A stretch of DNA of 36,680 nucleotides from the NCBI GenBank assembly GCA_937911045.1, contig CALEPX010000005.1:1-36680 (forward strand). The letters are read 5' to 3'. Below the pieces are notes generated by a model that did not search any database, was not told the origin of the DNA, and was given only the letters and a program-made list of their open reading frames with translations. Origin of the DNA: an uncultured Fretibacterium sp. GTDB taxonomy: Bacteria; Synergistota; Synergistia; Synergistales; Aminobacteriaceae. Every line of letters begins with the position of its first letter. The first letter of the stretch is position 1. Position numbers and translations under genes: made by a program. Positions 7,231 through 14,436 of this stretch are shown one piece after another.

Positions 7231-9879
7231 ATGTCAGAACGTTATGTTTATAGCCTGAAAGATGGCGACGGAAGTAATCGTCTGTTACTTGGCGGCAAGG
7301 GTGCGAATCTTTGCACGATGAAGCAGAATAATTTGCCCGTACCTCCGGGATTTATTTTAACGACGGAAGTTTGCAGAAAATACATGCAGGATCCCAAAAT
7401 CATGGACGAAGTTTGGGACGATGTGAAAAAAGCAGTTGCTGATCTTGAGAAAGATTCCGGTAAAGGCTTTAATGACGCGAAGAACCCGTTATTAGTCTCG
7501 GTCAGATCCGGTGCGCCGATTTCGATGCCCGGCATGATGGAAACGATTTTGAATCTCGGCTTGAACGACACGACACTTCAGGGACTTATCGAGGCTTCAG
7601 GTAATAAGAGATTCGCGCTTGACAGTTATCGCAGATTTATCCAGATGTTCGGCAGCGTTGTTGATGAAGTGAATTTTGATTTATTCGAAGAAGCGTTGGC
7701 AGCGTGCAGAAAATCCGTCAATGCTCAGTTCGATTACCAGATTCCTGCAGAAGCACTCGAGAAATTAATCGTCGAGTACAAAGCGATTTACAAGAAAGCT
7801 ACGGGTCAAGATTTCCCGACAGATCCTTGGGTGCAGTTACGCCGCGCAATCGAGGCAGTCTTCAAGAGCTGGAATATTCCCAGAGCTATCACGTATCGAA
7901 AAATCAACAAGATCGATGATAGTCTCGGCACGGCAGTAAACGTAATCGCGATGATCTTCGGAAACTTGGGCGATGATTGCGGAACCGGTGTATGCTTCAC
8001 ACGTAACCCGTCAACCGGCGAGAATAAATTATACGGCGAGTTCTTGATTAACGCTCAGGGTGAGGACGTTGTCGCGGGAATCAGAACCCCGATGCCAATT
8101 TCTGAGCTTGAGAAAGCAATGCCGGAGATTTATAAAGAACTTTGCGCTTTAACAAGCCAGTTAGAGAAAGCTTATCACGAAATGCAGGATATCGAGTTCA
8201 CGATTGAGCGCGGGAAATTATTCCTGCTTCAGACCAGAGCCGGAAAACGAACTGCTTCTGCTGCGGTGAAAGTTGCGGCTGACATGGTGCGTGAGGGCTT
8301 AATCGACAAGAAGACGGCTGTTACACGTGTTGCTCCTGAACAGGTTGAGCAGTTATTACACAGACAGGTTGATCCGGATTCGAAACAGGACGTGTTAGCT
8401 AAAGGACTTCCTGCGTCACCGGGAGCTGGTGCTGGAATGTTAGTATTCTCGGCTGATGAGGCTGAAGAATGGGCGCGTGCCGGTAAACCGACGATTCTTG
8501 CCAGAATTGAGACAAGCCCTGATGATATTCACGGATTATTCGCGTCAAACGGTGTTGTAACCAGCCGAGGCGGAATGACTAGCCATGCTGCGGTTGTTGC
8601 GCGCGGAATGGGTAAACCGGCTGTATGCGGCTGTGAAGCTGTTGAGATCGATTTCGATGCAGAGACGCTTACTGTCGGAGATCGCGTTTTCAAGAAAGGC
8701 GACTGGGTAACTGTTGACGGCACATCCGGAACATTCCTCGCTGGTCAGGCCAAAATGGTTGATGCCACGTTCACGGACGATTTCAAGCAGATTTTGTCTT
8801 GGGCTGATGAGAACGCTGAACAAATGGTCTGGGCAAATGCTGATACACCCGAAGACGCAAAGAGAGCGCGTGATTTCGGAGCTAAAGGTGTCGGACTTTG
8901 CAGAACGGAACACATGTTCATGGGCGTTGACAGATTGCCGGTTATGCAGCGTTTAGTCGTAGCTCTTAGCAATGATGCGTCAGGTTTCGAAGAACGTACG
9001 GAAGCTCTCGCAAAATTGAAGGTCATGCAGAAAGAAGATTTCCTGGGAATTTTCAAGGCTATGGAAGGTCTGCCGGTTATAATTCGTTTGCTTGATCCGC
9101 CGTTACACGAATTTTTGCCGAAAGAACCGAACGTACTCGAAGCATTAAAGACCGTTGCGAAAGGCTCAGCTGAAGAGAAGCATTTGAATGCCACGCTGGA
9201 AAAGATTCACCAGTTGCACGAGAATAACCCGATGTTAGGATTCAGGGGCTGCCGCTTGGGAATGATTTACCCGGAAATTTACGAGATGCAGATGAACGCA
9301 ATTTTCGAGGCGGTCGCGGAATTGACGAAGGCTGGATTAGTCATAAAACCCGAAGTCATGATCCCGTTGGTCGGCACGAAACCCGAAATGAAATTCTTCA
9401 GGGAAATGGCGGATCGAATCGCTGCTGAAGTCAAGAAATCTACGGGCGTTGAGTTTAATTATCTTGTCGGCACGATGATCGAAGTACCCAGAGCTGCATT
9501 AGTTGCGGATCAGTTGGCAGAATACGCGCAGTTCTTCTCATGCGGAACGAATGATTTAACGCAGACGACGTTCGGATATTCGCGCGACGATGCTGAGAAT
9601 AAATTCCTGTTCCAGTATGTCGATAAAGGCGTGTTCAAAGAAAATCCGTTCGCGGTTTTGGATCGTGACGGCGTTGGCGCACTGGTCAGAAATGCTGTTG
9701 AGAAAGGACGCAGCGTAAATCCGAAATTGTCAGTTGGAATTTGCGGAGAACATGGCGGAAATCCTGAGAGTATCGCGTTCTGTCACTCGGTGAAGTTGAA
9801 TTACGTGAGCTGCTCGCCGTATCGAGTTCCTGTTGCGAGAATTGCTGCTGCACATGCTGCACTCGGTGTGCTGAAATAA
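7231..9879 (+). CDS. ppdK: Pyruvate, phosphate dikinase
   Basis: PPDK interconverts pyruvate + ATP + Pi and PEP + AMP + PPi; in fermenting anaerobes it links amino-acid or organic-acid catabolism to gluconeogenesis, or yields ATP from PEP. The 882-residue length is standard. The N-terminal nucleotide-binding domain shows LLGGKGANLCTM and SVRSGAPISMPGMMETILNLG. The phosphohistidine domain has GGMTSHAAVVARGMGKPAVCG with His452. The C-terminal PEP/pyruvate barrel has GLCRTEHMF, CGTNDLTQTTFG and the catalytic Cys838 in GICGEHGG. A purine-rich AGGAAAAGGAAG lies 11 bases before the ATG. It is monocistronic by position: its own -10 upstream and the dnaA promoter downstream. Confidence 0.98.
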   Translation: MSERYVYSLKDGDGSNRLLLGGKGANLCTMKQNNLPVPPGFILTTEVCRKYMQDPKIMDEVWDDVKKAVADLEKDSGKGFNDAKNPLLVSVRSGAPISMPGMMETILNLGLNDTTLQGLIEASGNKRFALDSYRRFIQMFGSVVDEVNFDLFEEALAACRKSVNAQFDYQIPAEALEKLIVEYKAIYKKATGQDFPTDPWVQLRRAIEAVFKSWNIPRAITYRKINKIDDSLGTAVNVIAMIFGNLGDDCGTGVCFTRNPSTGENKLYGEFLINAQGEDVVAGIRTPMPISELEKAMPEIYKELCALTSQLEKAYHEMQDIEFTIERGKLFLLQTRAGKRTASAAVKVAADMVREGLIDKKTAVTRVAPEQVEQLLHRQVDPDSKQDVLAKGLPASPGAGAGMLVFSADEAEEWARAGKPTILARIETSPDDIHGLFASNGVVTSRGGMTSHAAVVARGMGKPAVCGCEAVEIDFDAETLTVGDRVFKKGDWVTVDGTSGTFLAGQAKMVDATFTDDFKQILSWADENAEQMVWANADTPEDAKRARDFGAKGVGLCRTEHMFMGVDRLPVMQRLVVALSNDASGFEERTEALAKLKVMQKEDFLGIFKAMEGLPVIIRLLDPPLHEFLPKEPNVLEALKTVAKGSAEEKHLNATLEKIHQLHENNPMLGFRGCRLGMIYPEIYEMQMNAIFEAVAELTKAGLVIKPEVMIPLVGTKPEMKFFREMADRIAAEVKKSTGVEFNYLVGTMIEVPRAALVADQLAEYAQFFSCGTNDLTQTTFGYSRDDAENKFLFQYVDKGVFKENPFAVLDRDGVGALVRNAVEKGRSVNPKLSVGICGEHGGNPESIAFCHSVKLNYVSCSPYRVPVARIAAAHAALGVLK

Positions 9880-9889
9880 ATAAATTCGC

Positions 9890-9909
9890 GATAGAACTTG
9901 ATAGAACTT
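9890..9909. repeat. 10-bp tandem duplication upstream of the dnaA promoter
   Basis: GATAGAACTT occurs twice in tandem, followed by the related AATAACTTG, which supplies the -35 element of the dnaA promoter. Confidence 0.85.
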
Positions 9910-9915
9910 AATAAC

Positions 9916-9944
9916 TTGCTGAATTTTTTAGTGTAGAATATAAT
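9916..9944 (+). promoter_or_regulatory. dnaA promoter
   Basis: TTGCTG (9916-9921), a 17-base spacer and a perfect TATAAT (9939-9944). The predicted start near 9951 leaves a leader of about 64 bases before the GTG at 10015. No TTATCCACC-type box is seen here, so there is no obvious autorepression site. Confidence 0.75.
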
Positions 9945-10014
9945 CCCTTTGGATTTTGCGATCTGGAGGGATTTTATAATTTATTTTTACTTTTGCGCAG
10001 CGGAGTGTGATATT

Positions 10015-11511
10015 GTGAACGAAGAATTGCAGAATAATATTAGCGATAATCGTGAACAGGAGAATCAGAAAAATCATAGTCAAAATCATGATCACGGGAA
10101 CTGTCAAGACCTGAAAAACTTATGGGAAAATATTATATCTAAATCCGGACTTCCCCAAGACAGGGTGTCTTTGTGGCTGAGTAGCTGTACTCCGCTGAAG
10201 ATTGATGAGAATAATGCGCTTGTTATAGATACGCAGAATCCGTTTGTAAAAGAATACGTGGCGCAAAATTTTTTGAAGGAGTTAGATAATGGGGCTGTGA
10301 AGAATAATTTGAACTCTGTGAAGTTGACGTCGAGTACTCCGGAGAAAAGCGTGCAGTTGGATTTAGCATTTGACGATCAGCCTCAGTCCGAGAAGAAGCC
10401 TGATTCTTTAGCTTTAGCGAAGATTCACAAGTCCAGTAATTCTGTCAAAGCTAACACGAAATTTGCGAATTTGAATCCTGGATACACGTTTGAGACATTT
10501 GTCGTTGGGAAATCGAACAGGCTGGCACATGCGGCGAGTTTGGCAGTTGCGGAAATGCCCGGCAAAGCGTATAACCCGTTATTTATCTGGGGAGGCGTTG
10601 GACTTGGCAAGACGCATTTGATGCACGCAATATGTCATCACGCATTATCAAGTTCAAATTCAAAGTCGTCGAATTTGAAAGTGCAATATCTTGGAACTGA
10701 GAAATTCCTGAATGAGTTTGTGAACGCGATTGCAACGTCGAAGATGCGGGAATTTCGTGAGCGTTATCGCAGCGTTGATATATTGCTTATTGACGATATT
10801 CAGTTTTTGGGCAATAAGGATCAGAGTCAGGAGGAATTTTACAACACGTTTAACACGCTTCGTGATTTTAACAAGCAGGTTGTGATTTGCTCGGACAGAC
10901 CGCCTTCTGAGTTGCGCGGAATTGAGGACAGGTTGATTAGCCGCTTTGCCTGGGGATTAGTTGCGGATATTCAGCCCCCGGATTTTGAGACGCGAGTTGC
11001 GATTTTGCAGAAGAAAGCCATGTTAAAAGATTATGCTCTGCCGAATGAAGTCGCTGGATTTTTGGCGCGGCATATTCCGAGTAATATCCGTGAGCTTGAG
11101 GGTGCGTTGAATCGCGTTATGGTTTCGTCTGAGCTGAAGAAAGAGCCGGCTGATATTGATCACGTGAAATTATGGCTGTCGGACGTTCTGAAATTTGAGC
11201 AGCCGAAGTTGCAAATCTCGATTGAAGACATAAAAGTCACAGTAGCTGAATATCTAAACGTTTCGTACGATGACATTGATGGCTCGGGACGTTCGACTGA
11301 GTTGGCGTTGGCGCGTCAGATTGCTATGTATTTGAGCCGGAACATGACTGATATTAACCTGCGGCAGATTGCGCGAGCGTTTCACAAGAAGGATCACACG
11401 ACGGTGTTGCACGCTGAGAAAAAGATTGCGGGTTTGCTCGAACATGACAGTAAAATCAAGTTCATTGTCTCAGAAGTGAAGGACAAGCTCAATCGATTAT
11501 ATTACTGGTAG
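10015..11511 (+). CDS. dnaA: Chromosomal replication initiator DnaA
   Basis: DnaA binds the origin, melts it and loads the helicase. I place the start at GTG 10015 (498 residues): GGAG lies 9 bases upstream, and the longer in-frame TTG at 9949 would precede the predicted transcription start. A polar Asn/His/Gln-rich leader precedes domain I (LWENIISKSGLPQDRVSLWL). Domain III has Walker A GGVGLGKT at 193-200, Walker B LLIDDIQFLG with Asp260-Asp261, and the sensor stretch GIEDRLISRFAWGL. Domain IV ends with the DNA-reading signature KKDHTTVLHAEKKI (Asp460, His461, Thr462, Thr463). The downstream spacer carries the matching box cluster. Confidence 0.95.
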   Translation: MNEELQNNISDNREQENQKNHSQNHDHGNCQDLKNLWENIISKSGLPQDRVSLWLSSCTPLKIDENNALVIDTQNPFVKEYVAQNFLKELDNGAVKNNLNSVKLTSSTPEKSVQLDLAFDDQPQSEKKPDSLALAKIHKSSNSVKANTKFANLNPGYTFETFVVGKSNRLAHAASLAVAEMPGKAYNPLFIWGGVGLGKTHLMHAICHHALSSSNSKSSNLKVQYLGTEKFLNEFVNAIATSKMREFRERYRSVDILLIDDIQFLGNKDQSQEEFYNTFNTLRDFNKQVVICSDRPPSELRGIEDRLISRFAWGLVADIQPPDFETRVAILQKKAMLKDYALPNEVAGFLARHIPSNIRELEGALNRVMVSSELKKEPADIDHVKLWLSDVLKFEQPKLQISIEDIKVTVAEYLNVSYDDIDGSGRSTELALARQIAMYLSRNMTDINLRQIARAFHKKDHTTVLHAEKKIAGLLEHDSKIKFIVSEVKDKLNRLYYW

Positions 11512-11662
11512 CTATGCTTGTAGTCATGATTAGTCAGAAAAAGTGAACTTTTGATAAAATTCGTTTTATAAAAAATCGCGTTTTGAACCGAGTTCAGAAA
11601 TGATTCCGAAAAAAGTGACTTAAAGCTTTGTGATTACTGGGCGGAAGCCTGGTGAAAGTTTT

Positions 11663-11723
11663 GGTGGACAAGGTGGATAACTAGGTGGATACTTGGTGAA
11701 TAACTCGCAATTTTGGTGGACAA
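11663..11723 (-). promoter_or_regulatory. Reverse-oriented DnaA-box cluster
   Basis: GGTGGACAA (11663-11671), GGTGGATAA (11672-11680), GGTGGATAC (11684-11692), the degenerate GGTGAATAA (11695-11703) and GGTGGACAA (11715-11723). Spacing is 9-20 bases, and each is the reverse complement of a TTATCCACC-like box. Confidence 0.75.
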
Positions 11724-11742
11724 CTTTTTGAGAGTTCATTAT

Positions 11743-11783
11743 TTATCCACCACTATCCACCAACTATCCACCACTTATCCACC
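11743..11783 (+). promoter_or_regulatory. Forward-oriented DnaA-box cluster
   Basis: TTATCCACC (11743), CTATCCACC (11753), CTATCCACC (11764) and TTATCCACC (11775) are spaced at 10, 11 and 11 bases, that is about one helical turn, so all four face the same side of the DNA. Confidence 0.8.
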
Positions 11784-11849
11784 AAAAATCGCGAATCTTG
11801 GTGGATATGCTTTTCAGTTCTGACATGGCTTCATCCGCATTTTTTGAGG

Positions 11850-11898
11850 TTATCCACCAAAAAAACCTTACACTACTACTACTACTATTTTAAAAAAG
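11850..11898 (+). promoter_or_regulatory. Candidate origin unwinding element: DnaA box, DnaA-trios, AT tract
   Basis: A forward box TTATCCACC (11850-11858) is followed after 14 bases by five CTA units (11873-11887) and then by ATTTTAAAAAA-type DNA. On the complementary strand the repeat reads 3'-GAT-5' going away from the box, which is the orientation described for DnaA-trios in the B. subtilis basal unwinding system. The spacer here is A-rich with a CC, less GC-rich than the known example. Confidence 0.65.
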
Positions 11899-11938
11899 TA
11901 ATAATAGGCGGTGTATGGTGGACAAGTTTTGAAAAACG

Positions 11939-11973
11939 CGAATCCGGAATCACGAATCCAGAATCACGAATCG
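11939..11973. repeat. 14-bp tandem repeat upstream of dnaN
   Basis: CGAATCCGGAATCA (11939-11952) and CGAATCCAGAATCA (11953-11966) differ by one base and are followed by the first half of a third copy. A second repeat, GAAAAAGAC plus A-run, occurs at 11991 and 12015. Confidence 0.85.
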
Positions 11974-12058
11974 CGACCTGAATCGAAATCGAAAAAGACA
12001 AAAAAAAAAAATCTGAAAAAGACAAAAAATTATTTCTGAAAGGACGTATATACACAAC

Positions 12059-13384
12059 ATGAAACTTGAAATCGAACGCTCTGAATTTCTCAAAGCTTGG
12101 CAACTCGCTGAAAAATCCGCAAGTTCCAAAACTACAGTCGAGTCTACTTCCGGAATATTCATCAACGCAGACTCGCAATTTAACCTGTCAATCGTTACTC
12201 TCGAAGCTACTGACCTCAAAACTTCCGTAAAATGCAACGCTCAAGGCGTAAACGTTCTCGAACCAGGCTCAGCTGTTCTGCCAGTCTCTCTTTTAGGCAG
12301 CCTCCTCAAAAAAATCAAAGCCGACAAAATCATCATCGAGGTCAATAACGAACGCGGTGTACTCACTTCTGGAAAAAGCCGCACTCGCTTCACGATCATT
12401 CCGGTCGCAGATTTTCCGGGAATCCCAAAAAGCAACTCTGCTGAGGAAATTTGCGAAATCCAGGCTCAAGACTTCATCAAACTCGTAAACGAAGGCAGTT
12501 GTGCCAGTTCCGCTCCAGCCGATTTCCCAAAATATCTCGGAACGTGCCTGCTGCGAACTAACGAAAATTGCATCAAAGCTGTCTCAACTGACGGAAAAAG
12601 ACTTTCTCTCTCTCAGAATTTCTGCTCAATCAAAAAAATCGACGACTTGCTCTTACCTGCCGCGGCTCTGAAAGAACTCGCAAAAAATATCCAGTCAAAT
12701 TCCAAAAGCGAATCTTACGTCAAGATCCTTTCGGACGGCTCAACTGTCTGGTTCAAACTCGACGACATAGAATTTTCTATCAGGCGAATCGAAGCTCCTT
12801 TCCCAGCCTACGAACGCATTCTCAATAAAGACATCAGAACTACTCTCAAAATCGACTGCGACGAATTTAACTCGGCTCTCGACCGCATCGACGTTATCGC
12901 GAAAACTACTCCGAATCACATCGCGGCTATATCTATGAACCCAAACGGCGATCTCAAAATCACAACTCGTGCTCCAGATTTAGGCGCTTCAAGCGAAGTT
13001 ATTGATTCAAACGACGTTATAATCGACGGCGATCAAATGGTCATAGGCTTCAACGTCGCTTATTTACAGGACGGTCTCAAAGCTATGGGCGCGTGCGAAG
13101 TCTTAATCGAGTTCAGTGACGTAGAAGGTCAAGCCCGCTTATTAAGAAGCAACAGTGAAGATTTCCTTTACATGCTCATGCCTGCAAGATTAAGTCCGCA
13201 AGACATCATAACTGACGACGAGATCACAGATTTCGATCCCAATTCTCAAACGCGAATTTCCGAACCAGAACCAGCTCCGGAAGATTTCAAAACTCAAGAG
13301 CCAGAGCCAGAGCCAGAACCAGAACCAGAATCAGAATCTTGGGACAACGCAAATTCTGAACAGGACGACGGATTCAACGCGTGA
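12059..13384 (+). CDS. dnaN: DNA polymerase III beta clamp with acidic C-terminal tail
   Basis: DnaN forms the sliding clamp that tethers polymerase and repair proteins to DNA. Residues 1-378 match a whole clamp: N-terminal MKLEIERSEFLKAW, the interdomain VADFPGIPK, domain III INPNGDL-like MNPNGDLKITT, and the C-terminal cleft motif MLMPARL at 372-378. The family normally stops there. Here 63 more residues follow, with a Pro-Glu repeat and a Ser/Glu/Asn/Asp-rich end. The SD-like AAGGA is about 14 bases before the ATG, rather far. The stop codon overlaps recF by four bases. Its coding strand is C-rich (row 12601-12660 has 18 C and 6 G), opposite to most genes here. Confidence 0.96.
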   Translation: MKLEIERSEFLKAWQLAEKSASSKTTVESTSGIFINADSQFNLSIVTLEATDLKTSVKCNAQGVNVLEPGSAVLPVSLLGSLLKKIKADKIIIEVNNERGVLTSGKSRTRFTIIPVADFPGIPKSNSAEEICEIQAQDFIKLVNEGSCASSAPADFPKYLGTCLLRTNENCIKAVSTDGKRLSLSQNFCSIKKIDDLLLPAAALKELAKNIQSNSKSESYVKILSDGSTVWFKLDDIEFSIRRIEAPFPAYERILNKDIRTTLKIDCDEFNSALDRIDVIAKTTPNHIAAISMNPNGDLKITTRAPDLGASSEVIDSNDVIIDGDQMVIGFNVAYLQDGLKAMGACEVLIEFSDVEGQARLLRSNSEDFLYMLMPARLSPQDIITDDEITDFDPNSQTRISEPEPAPEDFKTQEPEPEPEPEPESESWDNANSEQDDGFNA

Positions 13385-14436
13385 TCTTCGAGAATTTAAG
13401 CGCAATTAACTTCCGGAATTTCGATTCCAGAAAATTCATCTGGTCAACAAATCTCAATCTCATCATCGGCAAAAACGCTTCCGGAAAAACTAATTTACTC
13501 GAAGCTTTCAGCATTCTCTCAGGTTGGGGTGCGTTCGGGAAAATTCGCGACCTTCAGAACTGGAATCATCATTCCCTGAATCAAAATCAAAACACTCTGC
13601 TCAACGCAAATATTGGGCAGGGTGTTCGTTCTGCGCAAAATCTCTCAAGCTATATTCAAGCGAAAATTTCAAGCCAAATCTCACTGCGCTTCAACGAGAA
13701 ACGAATCTCAAACACAGAACTACGCCTCGAAATTCCAACGATATTTTTCTCGCCAACAAGCGTGAATCTCATCGACGGCGCACCATCAATCAGACGCAGC
13801 TTCCTGAACAAACTCTGTGCGATAATTTTCCCAGCGTTCGCGAAAAGATTATGCGAGTTTAGATTCATCACGCGAAATCGAATCGACTTGCTTCGAAAAA
13901 ATCGCCCCGTCTCAGCAACTGATATTCCGTTCTGCAAATTGGGCGGCTGGATCATGGACGCACGGCGCAGAGTTCTCACACAAATTTCGCATAACGATTT
14001 CACTCTCAAGCTAATTCCCGAAATTCATGATTCATCAAGCGCAGAATTTCTGTTCCGGGAAATCCAGAGAACTTCACAGCGCGAACGTTACGCATTACAC
14101 CCAATCGTTGGCGCAAATTACGACGACTTGCAAATCACGCTCAAGTCAAACTCAAAGCCAGCTGCAATCGCTCTCAGCCGCGGTCAAAAACGCAAGCTTA
14201 CTCTCGAACTCATAATCTCAGCCGCAGAATTAATCGCGAAAACTCTCGGGAAAAATCCTGTGCTGTTCTTCGACGATCTCTTCGCGGAACTAGATCCAGA
14301 AAATCGCGCGTTCAGCCTCAGAAAACTCGCCCAAACTAACTGGCAATGTTTCGTAACGTCTCCGGAAAATTTCGCCGAATTACACGCGTTCCGTAACGAT
14401 TTTGAAGCCGGATTCCGTGAGCTTGTCCTTGATTAA
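13381..14436 (+). CDS. recF: DNA replication and repair protein RecF
   Basis: RecF is an SMC/ABC-like ATPase that with RecO and RecR loads RecA at gaps. The 351 residues show IINFRNF-type start (LSAINFRNFDSRKF), Walker A GKNASGKTN at 30-38, the family stretch NLIDGAPSIRRSFLNKL, the ABC signature region LSRGQKRKLTLELI and Walker B VLFFDDLFAELD with Asp298-Asp299. The start is GTG at 13381 inside the dnaN stop (GTGA), so it is translationally coupled to dnaN, a classic dnaA-dnaN-recF order. Like dnaN, the coding strand is C-rich. The last 57 bases overlap, tail to tail, the 3' end of the ilvA-like gene. Confidence 0.95.
   Translation: MIFENLSAINFRNFDSRKFIWSTNLNLIIGKNASGKTNLLEAFSILSGWGAFGKIRDLQNWNHHSLNQNQNTLLNANIGQGVRSAQNLSSYIQAKISSQISLRFNEKRISNTELRLEIPTIFFSPTSVNLIDGAPSIRRSFLNKLCAIIFPAFAKRLCEFRFITRNRIDLLRKNRPVSATDIPFCKLGGWIMDARRRVLTQISHNDFTLKLIPEIHDSSSAEFLFREIQRTSQRERYALHPIVGANYDDLQITLKSNSKPAAIALSRGQKRKLTLELIISAAELIAKTLGKNPVLFFDDLFAELDPENRAFSLRKLAQTNWQCFVTSPENFAELHAFRNDFEAGFRELVLD

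Larger units (their letters stand above)
11512..12058. other. Putative replication origin oriC (dnaA-dnaN spacer)
   Basis: This is the only stretch over 300 bases without a gene. DnaA-box-like 9-mers of the form TTATCCACC are clustered between 11663 and 11925. In forward orientation they lie at 11743, 11753, 11764, 11775 and 11850. In reverse orientation they lie at 11663, 11672, 11684, 11715, 11800 and 11917, with a degenerate one at 11695. Variants at the first three bases are TTA, CTA, TTG, GTA and ATA. A CTA repeat and an AT-rich tract follow the box at 11850. The right part (11939-12040) holds GAATC repeats and A-rich DNA leading to dnaN. The left part (11512-11660) holds nothing I recognise. 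Confidence 0.82.

Noticed and set aside
9949..10014. Upstream extension of dnaA to TTG 9949
   Set aside because: The TTG sits five bases after the -10 TATAAT, before the expected transcription start, and adds a hydrophobic 22-residue stretch not typical of DnaA. GTG 10015 has a GGAG.
11584..11596. Palindrome TGAACCGAGTTCA resembling a LexA-type SOS box
   Set aside because: The gap between GAAC and GTTC is three bases, not four, and it lies in the origin spacer rather than next to a typical SOS gene. A single short palindrome is expected by chance.
11939..12030. Possible CRISPR-like array before dnaN
   Set aside because: Units are 14 bases with no unique spacers, and no cas gene is present; it is a tandem microduplication plus A-rich DNA.
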